Below, one piece after another: positions 23,479 through 31,316 of a stretch of DNA of 38,817 nucleotides. The DNA is from Candidatus Methylomirabilota bacterium (lineage in GTDB: Bacteria; Methylomirabilota; Methylomirabilia; Rokubacteriales; CSP1-6): the NCBI GenBank assembly GCA_035315345.1, contig DATFYA010000188.1, positions 1 through 38,817 of the forward strand, in the 5' to 3' direction. The notes beneath the pieces are model-generated. The model searched no databases. It worked only from the letters and a program-made list of their open reading frames with translations, and was not told the origin of the DNA. How positions within the stretch are numbered: the first letter of the stretch is position 1; each line of letters starts with the position of its first letter. Position numbers and translations under genes: made by a program.

Positions 23479-25044
23479 CTATTTGTCGAGCCACACGTTG
23501 TAGAAGCGGATGCGCTCGGTGGACTCGTTGAAGCCCTTCACCGTGTTGCGGATCGCGCGCAGGCCGAACAGGTCGCCGTAGCGGATGACCGGGACCTTCT
23601 CGTAGAACTGCCGGGTCTGCTGCTCCCACAGGGCCATGCGCTTCTTGGGGTCGGTCTCGCGCGCCAGCTCGCTCTGGATCTTCAGGATGCCCTCGTCGGT
23701 GGTCCACCCCGGCCAGCTCGGGGTCAGGTAGATGTGGTGGGTGGGGTCGTAGAGAGCCCCGATGCCCGTGGTGAAGACGTCGTACTCCTTGGGGTTGTTG
23801 CGCCGCTTGACCAGCGTCGCCCAGTCCACCACCTGCAGGTCGATGTTGAAGCCCACGTCCTCCAGCTGCTGCTTGCTCAGCAGCGCGAAGTCGTACATCC
23901 ACTTGTACTCCTGGGTGGTCATGAACCGGATCGGCTCCTTCTTGTAGCCCGACTCCTGCAGGAGCTTCTTGGCCTTGTCCCGGTTGTGCTCGTCCCAGGG
24001 CAGGCCGGAGATCTTGGTGTGCCAGGCGCTGATCTCCACCGGGGCCAGGCTGCTGTCCATCCGGTAGAACTCCTTCTTGCCGCCCGCCACGTTCCTCATG
24101 ATCGGCTCGATGTCGATGGCGGCCTGCCAGGCCTGCCGCAGCTTCTGGTTCGTCATCAACCCTTCCTTCTTGTTGAAGACGGCCACGAGCCAGTAGTACG
24201 GCTTGGAGATGATCGGATGCGCGTTGGGGTTGGCCTTCAGGCGGTCGTAGGAGTCGAGGTTCAGGTCGTCCGCGAAGTCCAGCTCGCCGGTCTCGACCTG
24301 GGCGACCCGGGTGGCCACCTCGGGCACCGGCACCCAGCGGATCTCGTCGAGCCACGCGGTCTTGCCGCCGCCGTAGCCGTTGGGCTTCTCGTTGCGCGAC
24401 TTGTAGTCGTCGAAGCGGACCATCCGGATGTACTGGTCCGGCTTCCACTCCGCGAGCTTGTAGGGGCCGGTGCCCACGTACTCGGTCACCTTCACCTCCG
24501 GCGGAAACTTCGCCGCGATCTCCTTGGGGTAGATCGCTCCGAAGTTGTTGGGCACCGCGAGCGAGATCAGCACGATGGCCGACTTCTCCTTGAGCTTCAT
24601 CTCCACGGTCAACGGATCCACCGCGCGCAGCTCGGCGACCTGGGCGTAGAGCGCCTTGCCGTAGATGGACTGCTTGCCCCAGCGATTGAGCGAGGCCACC
24701 ACGTCGTCGGAGGTCATCTCCTTGCCGTTGTGGAACTTCACCCCCGCGCGCAGCTTGAACGTGTAGGTGAGCCCGTCCTTGCTCACCGTGGCGCTCTCCG
24801 CGAGCATCGGGATCGGCTTGTTGTCGCGGTCGAGGCTGAAGAGCCCCTCGTAGATGTGGTTGGTCAGCGTCTCGGTGATGCTGGCGGTCGTCCAGTGCGC
24901 GTCCAGTGCGGGCGGCTCGCCGAGATTGCCGACGCGCAGCACGCCGCCCTTCTTCTGCGCGGCGGCGGGCCCGACCGCGATCAGGAGCACCATCGCCATC
25001 GCGCACGCGATGAGGAAACGTAGCCGGAACGCTCGACGCGCCAT
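23479..25044 (-). CDS. ABC transporter substrate-binding protein, family 5 (peptide/opine type)
   Basis: A 521-residue periplasmic binding protein. Signal peptide: residues 1-28 (RRAFRLRFLIACAMAMVLL then AAAQ). The mature protein starts GGVLRVGNLGEPPALDAHW, and KDGLTYTFKLRAGVKFHNGKEMTSDDV is the SBP_bac_5 signature (about residues 90-116). Members bind di/oligopeptides, opines, nickel or glutathione. GGAGG precedes the ATG at 25044, and a perfect TTGACA promoter lies upstream. First gene of the operon that continues with the DppB/DppC-type permeases. Confidence 0.93.
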   Translation of the reverse strand: MARRAFRLRFLIACAMAMVLLIAVGPAAAQKKGGVLRVGNLGEPPALDAHWTTASITETLTNHIYEGLFSLDRDNKPIPMLAESATVSKDGLTYTFKLRAGVKFHNGKEMTSDDVVASLNRWGKQSIYGKALYAQVAELRAVDPLTVEMKLKEKSAIVLISLAVPNNFGAIYPKEIAAKFPPEVKVTEYVGTGPYKLAEWKPDQYIRMVRFDDYKSRNEKPNGYGGGKTAWLDEIRWVPVPEVATRVAQVETGELDFADDLNLDSYDRLKANPNAHPIISKPYYWLVAVFNKKEGLMTNQKLRQAWQAAIDIEPIMRNVAGGKKEFYRMDSSLAPVEISAWHTKISGLPWDEHNRDKAKKLLQESGYKKEPIRFMTTQEYKWMYDFALLSKQQLEDVGFNIDLQVVDWATLVKRRNNPKEYDVFTTGIGALYDPTHHIYLTPSWPGWTTDEGILKIQSELARETDPKKRMALWEQQTRQFYEKVPVIRYGDLFGLRAIRNTVKGFNESTERIRFYNVWLDK

Positions 25045-25087
25045 GCCTGCACCTCCGGGAGCGAGCGGGTGGATGTTGGGTGCCCAG

Positions 25088-25116
25088 ACTCTGCGATGGG
25101 CGGTGCGGCTTGTCAA
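25088..25116 (-). promoter_or_regulatory. Sigma-70 promoter of the peptide importer operon
   Basis: Minus strand: TTGACA (25116-25111), a 17-base spacer and CAGAGT (25093-25088, 3 of 6). Start near 25081, leader about 37 bases. Confidence 0.6.
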
Positions 25117-25139
25117 CCGCCCAGTGCCCGCGCTAGGTT
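25110..25139 (+). promoter_or_regulatory. Divergent promoter feeding a broken gene
   Basis: TTGTCA (25110-25115), an 18-base spacer and TAGGTT (25134-25139). Its -35 overlaps that of the importer promoter (shared TTGTCAA). It would start transcription next to an ATG at 25148 that no longer has a full gene behind it. Confidence 0.45.
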
Positions 25140-25147
25140 GCGCGCGT

Positions 25148-25183
25148 ATGGCCGTCACCGGCATCCTGCACACCTGGCTGCCT
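25148..25183 (+). pseudogene. 5' remnant of a gene cut by a REP arm
   Basis: ATG at 25148 follows the -10 by eight bases, the same leaderless spacing seen elsewhere in the window. Twelve codons (MAVTGILHTWLP) follow, then the REP arm begins at 25184. Downstream the frame runs on as low-likelihood sequence into the SRPBCC gene in another frame. The remnant is too short to name a family. Confidence 0.35.
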
Positions 25184-25211
25184 GGGGTCAGGTCTTACAT
25201 TCCGACATTTT
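25184..25211 (+). repeat. REP-like arm, left half of split copy 3
   Basis: Twenty-eight bases starting GGGGTCAGGTCTTAC, matching the left arms of copies 1 and 2. The matching right arm is not in the usual position about 30 bases away but 692 bases to the right at 25876-25903. Confidence 0.88.
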
Positions 25212-25273
25212 TGCCCCGAGAGCGCCCACCCCGCCGCGGGGCACATATCTACGCAGTAAGACCTTCGTGTCGT

Positions 25274-25310
25274 TCCGTCCACGCGTCGCTGAACGCGATG
25301 CGAGGACGGA
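25274..25310. promoter_or_regulatory. Palindrome upstream of the SRPBCC promoter, possible activator site
   Basis: TCCGTCCACGCGTCGC (25274-25289) and its near complement (25295-25310) match at 14 of 16 positions around TGAAC. It is centred about 66 bases upstream of the expected start of transcription. It could be an activator-binding site for a sigma-54 promoter, or a terminator hairpin. The rest of 25045-25383 holds the promoters, remnant and REP arm listed separately and no complete gene. Confidence 0.5.
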
Positions 25311-25330
25311 CAATGCGGCGCGCGGCGCGG

Positions 25331-25346
25331 TGGCACATCGCTTGCC
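25331..25346 (+). promoter_or_regulatory. rpoN-dependent: Sigma-54 (-24/-12) type promoter
   Basis: TGGCACATCGCTTGCC fits the sigma-54 consensus TGGCAC-N5-TTGC with the correct GG-to-GC spacing. Start of transcription is expected near 25358, leaving a 26-base leader with GAAAGGAG before the SRPBCC ATG. Confidence 0.6.
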
Positions 25347-25383
25347 CTTTCCTGCTGCATCCGTGCAACGGAAAGGAGCGACC

Positions 25384-25842
25384 ATGGCCAGCATCGAGAA
25401 GTCCATCGACGTGGAAGTGCCGGTGCGCACCGCGTACAACCAGTGGACCCAGTTCGAGGAGTTCCCGAGCTTCATGGAGGGCGTCACCGCGGTCACCCAG
25501 CTGGACGACCGGCGGCTGCGCTGGAAGGCCACCATCGGCGGCAAGGAGAAGGACTGGACCGCCGAGATCACCGAGCAGCGGCCGGACGAGCGCGTGGCGT
25601 GGAAGAGCACGTCGGGCGCGAAGAACGCGGGCGTGGTCACCTTCCACCGCCTCGCCGATCAGAAGACCCGCGTGATGCTGCAGGTCGAGTACGACCCGGA
25701 GGGCGTGATGGAGAACGTGGGCGACGCGGTCGGCGTCGTCTCGAGCCGCGTGAACGGCGACCTCGAGCGCTTCAAGGACTTCATCGAGTCCCGCCGGCGC
25801 GAGACCGGCGCCTGGCGCGGCGAGGTCCCCGCCAAGCCGTAG
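25384..25842 (+). CDS. SRPBCC family protein (cyclase/dehydrase type)
   Basis: A 152-residue protein with a START/Bet v1-like fold. ASIEKSIDVEVPVRTAYNQWTQFEEFPSFMEGV is the typical start of the polyketide cyclase/dehydrase group (COG5637-like), followed by RWKATIGGKEKDWTAEITEQRPDERVAWKS and the long final helix GDLERFKDFIESR. These proteins form a hydrophobic ligand pocket; many small stress-linked members have no known ligand. AAAGGAG precedes the ATG. The gene and its promoter lie wholly between two REP arms. It is convergent with the ABC ATPase gene, with only six bases between the stop codons. Confidence 0.9.
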   Translation: MASIEKSIDVEVPVRTAYNQWTQFEEFPSFMEGVTAVTQLDDRRLRWKATIGGKEKDWTAEITEQRPDERVAWKSTSGAKNAGVVTFHRLADQKTRVMLQVEYDPEGVMENVGDAVGVVSSRVNGDLERFKDFIESRRRETGAWRGEVPAKP

Positions 25843-25848
25843 GCGGCC

Positions 25849-26661
25849 TCAGCGCTCGCCGGGGCTCGCGTCGGGAAAATGTCGCATTGTAAGACCTGAC
25901 CCCTGCAGGGATTCGTGGATGGCGAGGGCGAGGGGGCCGAAGTCGGGATGGGCGCGGGAGGCCACGGTGCGCGGTCGCGGCAGCGGCACGTCGAAGACGC
26001 GGCCGAGGCGGCCCGGGCGGGACGTCATCACGATCACCCGGTCGGCGAGGAACAGCGCCTCGGGAATCGAGTGGGTGACGAACACGATGGTCTTCCGCTC
26101 ACGGCTCCCCTCGCCCCACACCCGCAGCAATTCGAGATTCATCTCGTCGCGGGTCAGCGCGTCGAGCGCCCCGAACGGCTCGTCCATCAGCAGCAGCGGC
26201 GGGTCCAGCAGCAGCGCGCGGCAGAGCGAGGCGCGCTGCTGCATCCCGCCCGATAGCTCGCGCGGCAGCTTCTGCGCGAAGTCGGCCAGCCCCACCAGCG
26301 CGAGCAGCTCGGCGGCCCGCGCCCGGTAGGCGCGCGGATCCAGCCCGGACAGCTCGGCGGGCAGCAGCACGTTCGACTCGATGGTGCGCCACTTCAGCAG
26401 CACCGGGGCCTGGAACACCATGCCGACCGAGCGCAGCGGCCGCTCCACCGCCCGGCCGTCGACCTCGACGCGGCCTCGGCTCGGCGCCCGCAGCCCCGCG
26501 ATGATCCGCAGCAGCGTCGACTTGCCGCAGCCCGACGGCCCCACGATGGCCGCCAGCTCGCCGCGGCCCACCGCGAGGTCGATGTCCCGCAGCGCCTCGA
26601 CCGAGCCGGATGCGGTCGGGTAGGTCATCCCGACCCGGTCGAGGCGGATGAGATCGGTCAC
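25849..26661 (-). CDS. ABC transporter ATP-binding protein, nitrate/sulfonate/taurine type
   Basis: A 270-residue SsuB/TauB-type ATPase. Walker A GPSGCGKS (41-48), Q-loop Q84, signature LSGGM (136-140), Walker B LLLMDE (156-161) and switch H197 are all present. It powers import together with the permease and NMT1-type binding protein encoded upstream. The GTG start at 26661 lies ten bases after the binding-protein stop. Residues 253-262 are encoded by a REP arm and 263-270 by the sequence beyond it, so the natural C-terminus seems to have been replaced; the ATPase core is intact. Confidence 0.92.
   Translation of the reverse strand: MTDLIRLDRVGMTYPTASGSVEALRDIDLAVGRGELAAIVGPSGCGKSTLLRIIAGLRAPSRGRVEVDGRAVERPLRSVGMVFQAPVLLKWRTIESNVLLPAELSGLDPRAYRARAAELLALVGLADFAQKLPRELSGGMQQRASLCRALLLDPPLLLMDEPFGALDALTRDEMNLELLRVWGEGSRERKTIVFVTHSIPEALFLADRVIVMTSRPGRLGRVFDVPLPRPRTVASRAHPDFGPLALAIHESLQGSGLTMRHFPDASPGER
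25876..25903 (-). repeat. REP-like arm, right half of split copy 3
   Basis: Reads GGGGTCAGGTCTTAC inward on the minus strand and matches the left arm (25184-25211) at 26 of 28 positions. It lies inside the 3' end of the ABC ATPase gene. Confidence 0.88.
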
Positions 26662-26671
26662 GCCGCGGCGA

Positions 26672-27694
26672 TCAGCGGGCGGACTTCGGCAGCTCCACCT
26701 TGGTGAGGAACTCGTTGGTGTAGACCGCCTTGCACTCGACCTTGGCCGGCACGCCCATGTAGGTGTTCACCAGATCGACCGAGTCGCACATCTTCTTCTC
26801 GTCCATCCAGCCGATCCCGTGCTTGGCGTAGCGGTCGGTGCGCATCAGCTCGAGCCCCATCATCATGTTCGGCTCGATGATCGAGAGGTCGATCTCGGGC
26901 ACCCGCTTCTTGAAGATCTCGAGCGCCGACTTCGGGTCCGTCATCACGTCGCGCCAGCCCAGGTACGAGGCCTCCAGGAACGCGCGGAGCATCGGGGCCC
27001 GCTCCTTCATCGTCTTCTCGCTCGCGATGATGGACATGCTGTACATGTCGAACCCGTGGTCGGCCCAGGGCAGCATGATCGCGTTGCCCTTGCCCACCGC
27101 CTTCTCGTAGAAGGGCAGGCCGGTGGTGTAGTCGGCCACCGCGTCCACCCGCTTCTCGGCCAGCGCCGGCACCTTGGCCGCCGGCTCCACGTTCACCCAC
27201 GTCACCTTGGTCTGGTCGATGTTGTTGAGGCGCGCGAAAGCCGGGAACATCTGCCGCTGCCCGTCGCCGGGCGGGGCGCCCACCGTCTTGCCCTCGAGGT
27301 CCTTGGGCTTGGTGATCGGCGCCTCCTTGCGGCTCCACACGTTGAGCGGGCTCTTGTCGAACACCATGCCGACGACCTTCACCTTGGTCCCGCGGGCCGA
27401 GGAGGCGATGACCACCGCGCTGTCAGCCAGGCCGACGTCGGCGCGGCCGGTGTCGACCTTGGCGATCGAGTCCCCCGAGCCTTTGGAGTTCTGCATGTCG
27501 ACGTCGAGCCCGCGCTGCCTGTAGTAGCCCTTCTCCAGCGCCACCCAGTACGCCGCGTGGTCGCCCACCGGGAACCAGTTCAGGGCGAACACCACCTTCT
27601 GCGGCGCGGTCTGCGCGGACGGCGCGCTCAACTCGAGTCCGACCACCGATGCCACCATCGTCAGGAGAACGAGAGACATGGCCACGCGCTTCAT
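26672..27694 (-). CDS. ABC transporter substrate-binding protein, NMT1/THI5-like
   Basis: A 340-residue periplasmic binding protein. A signal peptide spans about residues 1-27 (MKRVAMSLVLLTMVASVVGL then APSAQT). VVFALNWFPVGDHAAYWVALEKGYYRQRGLDVDM is the classic NMT1 start. GDSIAKVDTGRADVGLADSAVV and the later GKTVGAPPGDGQRQMFPAFAR fit the same family. Members carry pyrimidine precursors of thiamine, alkanesulfonates, taurine, nitrate or aromatic acids; the ligand is not clear here. No riboswitch is visible upstream, which argues against a thiamine role. Confidence 0.92.
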   Translation of the reverse strand: MKRVAMSLVLLTMVASVVGLELSAPSAQTAPQKVVFALNWFPVGDHAAYWVALEKGYYRQRGLDVDMQNSKGSGDSIAKVDTGRADVGLADSAVVIASSARGTKVKVVGMVFDKSPLNVWSRKEAPITKPKDLEGKTVGAPPGDGQRQMFPAFARLNNIDQTKVTWVNVEPAAKVPALAEKRVDAVADYTTGLPFYEKAVGKGNAIMLPWADHGFDMYSMSIIASEKTMKERAPMLRAFLEASYLGWRDVMTDPKSALEIFKKRVPEIDLSIIEPNMMMGLELMRTDRYAKHGIGWMDEKKMCDSVDLVNTYMGVPAKVECKAVYTNEFLTKVELPKSAR

Positions 27695-27709
27695 AGACGC
27701 TCTCTCCTT

Positions 27710-28489
27710 TCAGTCCACGGTTTGAGCCCACGGCGCGATACGCCGGGCGGCCAGCACGACCAGGCCGTACACCGCGAGGCCGACCACCGAGATCCACACC
27801 AGCGCCGCGAACGCCACCGGGGTGTTCATGCTGCCCTGGGTGGTGATGATCACGTAGCCGAGGCCTTGCTGCGAGGCCACGAACTCGCCGACGATGGCGC
27901 CCACCACCGCCGCGGTCGCGGTGACCTTCAGCGCGCTCAGGATGTACGGATAGGCGTTGGGGATGCGAATCGTCGCGAACACCTTCCACTTCGGCGCGTT
28001 GAACACGCGCCCGAGGTCGAGCAATTCCTCGTCCACCTGGGTCAGCCCCACCGCGGTGTTGATCACCACCGGGAAGAACCCGATCAGCGCCCCGATCAGC
28101 ATGTTGGGCAGGACGCCGTAGCCCAGCCACAAGAGGAACAGCGGGGCCACCGCCACCTTGGGTAGCGTGTTGACGAACACCAGGAACGGCACCAGCGCGC
28201 GCGAGAGGACCGGCGACCACGCCACCGCGATCCCGAGGGCCACGCCCACCACCCCGGCCAGCAGGAACGCGCCGACGATCTCGACCGAGGTGATCCACAC
28301 GTGGCGGAGCCACGGGATCTCGTCGCCGGTCATCGCGGCCACCACGCGGAGCGGCGCGGGCAGGAGGTACTCGCGCAGGCCCAGCACGCTGACCGCGAGC
28401 TGCCAGGCGACGAGCAGCGCCGCGAAGAGCGCGGCGGCTGGCAGGTAGCGGTGCAGGAGGCGGCCGGCGCCTGTCATCGGCGAGCCCAT
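27710..28489 (-). CDS. ABC transporter permease, SsuC/TauC type
   Basis: A 259-residue permease with about six membrane helices. FVNTLPKVAVAPLFLLWLGYG is the usual helix-3 signature, and LGRVFNAPKWKVFATIRIPNAYPYIL is the coupling loop for the ATPase. First gene of the permease, binding protein, ATPase set, with gaps of 15 and 10 bases. The ATG at 28489 is chosen; an internal ATG at 28477 is also possible. Neither has a strong Shine-Dalgarno sequence. Confidence 0.92.
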   Translation of the reverse strand: MGSPMTGAGRLLHRYLPAAALFAALLVAWQLAVSVLGLREYLLPAPLRVVAAMTGDEIPWLRHVWITSVEIVGAFLLAGVVGVALGIAVAWSPVLSRALVPFLVFVNTLPKVAVAPLFLLWLGYGVLPNMLIGALIGFFPVVINTAVGLTQVDEELLDLGRVFNAPKWKVFATIRIPNAYPYILSALKVTATAAVVGAIVGEFVASQQGLGYVIITTQGSMNTPVAFAALVWISVVGLAVYGLVVLAARRIAPWAQTVD

Positions 28490-28540
28490 AGTACTCGACG
28501 CCCGCCGCTCCCGAGGCGCAATGTGGGCAGCGCGCTGTGC

Positions 28541-28546
28541 TAGGCT
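28541..28546 (+). promoter_or_regulatory. Possible -10 of the Gfo/Idh/MocA gene
   Basis: TAGGCT ends six bases before the GTG start at 28553. No -35 is evident. A leaderless message is likely if this is the promoter. Confidence 0.35.
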
Positions 28547-28552
28547 CCGCCC

Positions 28553-29833
28553 GTGCACGCGCTGGCCTTCCTCGAGCCCGGCCACTTCCACGCGACGCTG
28601 ACCCTCCGCGAGGCCAATCCGCGCGTGGCGCCCGAGATCTCGGTCTACGCGGCCGCGGGCCCGGAGCTGGACGATTTCCTCGCGCTGATCGACCGCTTCA
28701 ACCGTCGCGCGACACGCCCGACCCGCTGGCGCCCTCGCGTGCAGGTCGGCGCCGACCCGCTCGCCCGTCTCCTCGCGGACCGCCCGCCCGACCTGGTGGT
28801 GCTGGCCGGGCGCAACGGCGGCAAGGCCCGCGTGATCCGCCGGCTGCACGACGCCGGCCTGCACGTGCTGGCCGACAAGCCGTGGCTGGTGCGGTCCGGC
28901 GATCTCGACGATATCCGCGCGAGCCTCGGCGCCGCCCCGATCGCACGGGAGATGATGACCGGCCGCCGCGACGCGGTCGCCCGCCTCGTGAAGCGCCTGG
29001 TGGACGATTCCGTCCTGTTCGGCGGCTTCGCGTCCACCGCGACGCCGGCGATCGAGCAGGAGAGCGTCCACCACTTCGAGAAGCAGGTGGACGGCGCCCC
29101 GCTGCGCCGGCCGTGGTGGTACTTCGACTCGCGCGCGCAGGGCGGCGGCGCGGTGGACATCCCGACGCACCTGGTCGATCAGGCGCAGTGGCTCCTCGAT
29201 GCCGAACCGCGGTCAACGAGCCGGGCGCCGACCCTCATCGCCGCGCGGGGCTGGTCCACGCGCGTGCCCCTCGAGGTCTTCGGCCGGGTCACCGGCACGC
29301 GCTCGATGCCGGCCGACCTGCGCCCGGCCGTCGTGGGCGACAGCCTCCGCGTCTTCTGCAACGCGGAGCTGACCTACGCGCTCGCCGGCGTGACAGCCCG
29401 CGCGGTCACGCGCTGGGAGATCTCGACGCCGCCTGGCGGTGGGGACACCTCCCGCCTCGTCCTGCACGGTCGCGCCGCGCTGGTCCGGGTCGAGCAGAGC
29501 GCGGCGACCGGATTCCAGCGGCGCGTGACGGTCGAGGCGCGAGGTGACGCGGCGGCCACCGCGCGCGCCCTCGACGCGGCGCTCGCCGCAGTGGGCGCGG
29601 AGCTGCCCGGGCCGGTCGCGACGCCACGCGGGCCAGGCGTTCACGAGATCGTGATCCCGGCCGGCCTCGACCCGGGGCACGAGGCCCACTTCGCCGAAGT
29701 GCTCGACGAGACGCTGGACTGGATCGACGCCGGCCACTTCCCGGCCGCGGTCGCCGAGCGCACGCTCGCGAAGTACGCCCTGCTGGCCGACGCCGCCGCC
29801 GCTACCGCCGCCGACGAGGCAGCCGGCGGTTAG
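28553..29833 (+). CDS. Gfo/Idh/MocA-like oxidoreductase
   Basis: A 426-residue protein. A Rossmann-like N-terminus (ALAFLEPGHFHATLTL) lacks the standard GxGxxG, but LHVLADKPWLV at 103-113 with K109 is the EKP-type motif of the family. The middle section (HHFEKQVDGAPLRRPWWYFD then GGGAVDIPTHLVDQAQWLL) resembles the putative oxidoreductase C-terminal domain group. NAD(P)-linked oxidation or dehydration of a sugar acid or cyclic polyol is a reasonable guess. The GTG at 28553 is the only good start. It is convergent with the enolase-superfamily gene, one base apart. Confidence 0.78.
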   Translation: MHALAFLEPGHFHATLTLREANPRVAPEISVYAAAGPELDDFLALIDRFNRRATRPTRWRPRVQVGADPLARLLADRPPDLVVLAGRNGGKARVIRRLHDAGLHVLADKPWLVRSGDLDDIRASLGAAPIAREMMTGRRDAVARLVKRLVDDSVLFGGFASTATPAIEQESVHHFEKQVDGAPLRRPWWYFDSRAQGGGAVDIPTHLVDQAQWLLDAEPRSTSRAPTLIAARGWSTRVPLEVFGRVTGTRSMPADLRPAVVGDSLRVFCNAELTYALAGVTARAVTRWEISTPPGGGDTSRLVLHGRAALVRVEQSAATGFQRRVTVEARGDAAATARALDAALAAVGAELPGPVATPRGPGVHEIVIPAGLDPGHEAHFAEVLDETLDWIDAGHFPAAVAERTLAKYALLADAAAATAADEAAGG

Positions 29834-29834
29834 G

Positions 29835-31316
29835 CTAGCCCGTCTCCCCCGGCCCGGCGGTCAGCGAGTCGAACGTCCACCGGTCGAGCGGGATCATCGA
29901 GGCCAGATCGGGATCGAAGGCCACGCCGTACCCGGCCGTCGCCAGCGAGCCGACGCGGAGTCGACCCGCCTCGATGCGCAGCCACGCCTCGCGCTCGTCG
30001 CCGAGATAGAGATCGCCGTGGTGGCGCAGCGCCGCGGCCCGCTCGGCCCGCGAGCAGTGCGCGAGGCCGCGCACGTAGTGGTGCCCGTTGCGCTCGACGT
30101 GGGTGATGCCGAGCGCCCGCACGGTGGCCAGGTCCTGCTGCACCGGCACCACCGGCACGTTGGTCAGGTCCTCCGCGCTCATGAACAGACGCGCGCGCTC
30201 CGGCCGGTCCGCGCTCAGCGCCTCCACCAGCGTGCGGTTCACGAACGACTTCACGATGCCCTTGCAGTTCTTGGTGGAGACCCCGCGGTAGCCGAGGGCC
30301 ACCGCGCGCGGGAAGGCCTCGAGATCGCCGTCACTCTCGTCGATGATGATCGGCACCTGCCGCCCGAGCGCCTCGAGGCCCTCGGTGGCCGCCGGATCGA
30401 GCGCGATCGCCCGGTCGAGGGGCTGCTCGATGAACGCGGTGGAGCGCCAGAGCCGGGACAGGGCGGGCGTCGCCCGGATCGCGGCCACGAGCGCCGCGAA
30501 GTCCGCCATCGCCTTGTACTGCTCGTTGCCGTCGAGCGTCACCACGTAGGGCTCCGCCACGAGCCGGTCGAGCGTGGCCGCGATCCGGGTCAGGCGCTCC
30601 ACGTCGGCGTCGACCTGGCCCCCGACCTTCAGCTTGAAGTGGGTCAACCCGTGACGCGACACGCACTCCTCCAGCGTCTGGGGCAGGCCGTCACGCAGCC
30701 AGCCGTCGGCGGCCACGTCGGCGGCCACGATCGGATCGAGCAGGCCGACCGTATGCCGCACCGCGATCGCCTCGGGCGCGGGCCGGCTCGCCCACGCGAG
30801 CAGGTGCTCCCGGGTGAGCCCGCGGTGCACCGCCTCCGGGCGGATGCCGAGCACGTCGGCGCGCAGCAGGCCCACGACGTCCAGCCCGGTCAGCCGTCCC
30901 GCCGCGTCGGCCAGCGCGCGCTCGAACAGCGACGAGCCGAACGCGGCGGTGAGCGCATTGAGCCCGAGCCCGGGGCCGCGCCGCGCGCACTCCGCGTAGG
31001 CGTCGCGCCAGACGTCGAAGACGGGCCGCGGCGTCCGCGCCGCGTCGAGATAGGCCGACTCCGCGGAGCGGATCGACGCGAGCAGATCCTCCACGTTGTC
31101 GCGGAAGCTCCGCGCCGGGCTCTTGTCGAACCACTTCGGGGGCAGGTTGTCGGCCGCGAACCCTCGCGCGCGCCGGCCGTCGGTCGCCTCGACGTCGAGC
31201 GCGAGATGGAGCAGCGGGAAGTGCGTCAACGTGACCGCGCCGTAGCGGAATGGCAGGCGCGTGCGCAGGTTGCGGAGATGGCAGGAGGCGGCGGTGACCG
31301 CCAGCGCCAGGCTCAC
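29835..31316 (-). CDS. Enolase superfamily enzyme, muconate lactonising-like
   Basis: A 493-residue protein, longer than the usual 370-400. The barrel ligands are visible: K228-x-K230 (FKLKVGG), D262 (TLDGNEQY), E297 (FIEQP), D326 (IIDESDGD), and a downstream lysine, K349 or K352 (STKNCKG), which is the MLE-type second base. Reactions in this group are beta-eliminations, racemisations or lactonisations via an enolate. An unusual C-terminal extension (about residues 400-493) follows the barrel. The GTG start overlaps the TGA of the M28 peptidase gene by four bases. The substrate is unknown. Confidence 0.85.
   Translation of the reverse strand: MSLALAVTAASCHLRNLRTRLPFRYGAVTLTHFPLLHLALDVEATDGRRARGFAADNLPPKWFDKSPARSFRDNVEDLLASIRSAESAYLDAARTPRPVFDVWRDAYAECARRGPGLGLNALTAAFGSSLFERALADAAGRLTGLDVVGLLRADVLGIRPEAVHRGLTREHLLAWASRPAPEAIAVRHTVGLLDPIVAADVAADGWLRDGLPQTLEECVSRHGLTHFKLKVGGQVDADVERLTRIAATLDRLVAEPYVVTLDGNEQYKAMADFAALVAAIRATPALSRLWRSTAFIEQPLDRAIALDPAATEGLEALGRQVPIIIDESDGDLEAFPRAVALGYRGVSTKNCKGIVKSFVNRTLVEALSADRPERARLFMSAEDLTNVPVVPVQQDLATVRALGITHVERNGHHYVRGLAHCSRAERAAALRHHGDLYLGDEREAWLRIEAGRLRVGSLATAGYGVAFDPDLASMIPLDRWTFDSLTAGPGETG

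Noticed and set aside
24854-25675. A 273-codon plus-strand frame crossing the importer promoter, REP arm and SRPBCC gene
   Set aside because: Only the 12 codons from 25148 have a promoter and start; the rest is out of frame with the SRPBCC gene and has no gene-like composition.
26662-28552. Thiamine (TPP) riboswitch ahead of the NMT1-type importer
   Set aside because: The short upstream region before 28489 lacks the conserved CTGAGA core; the importer is probably not for thiamine precursors.
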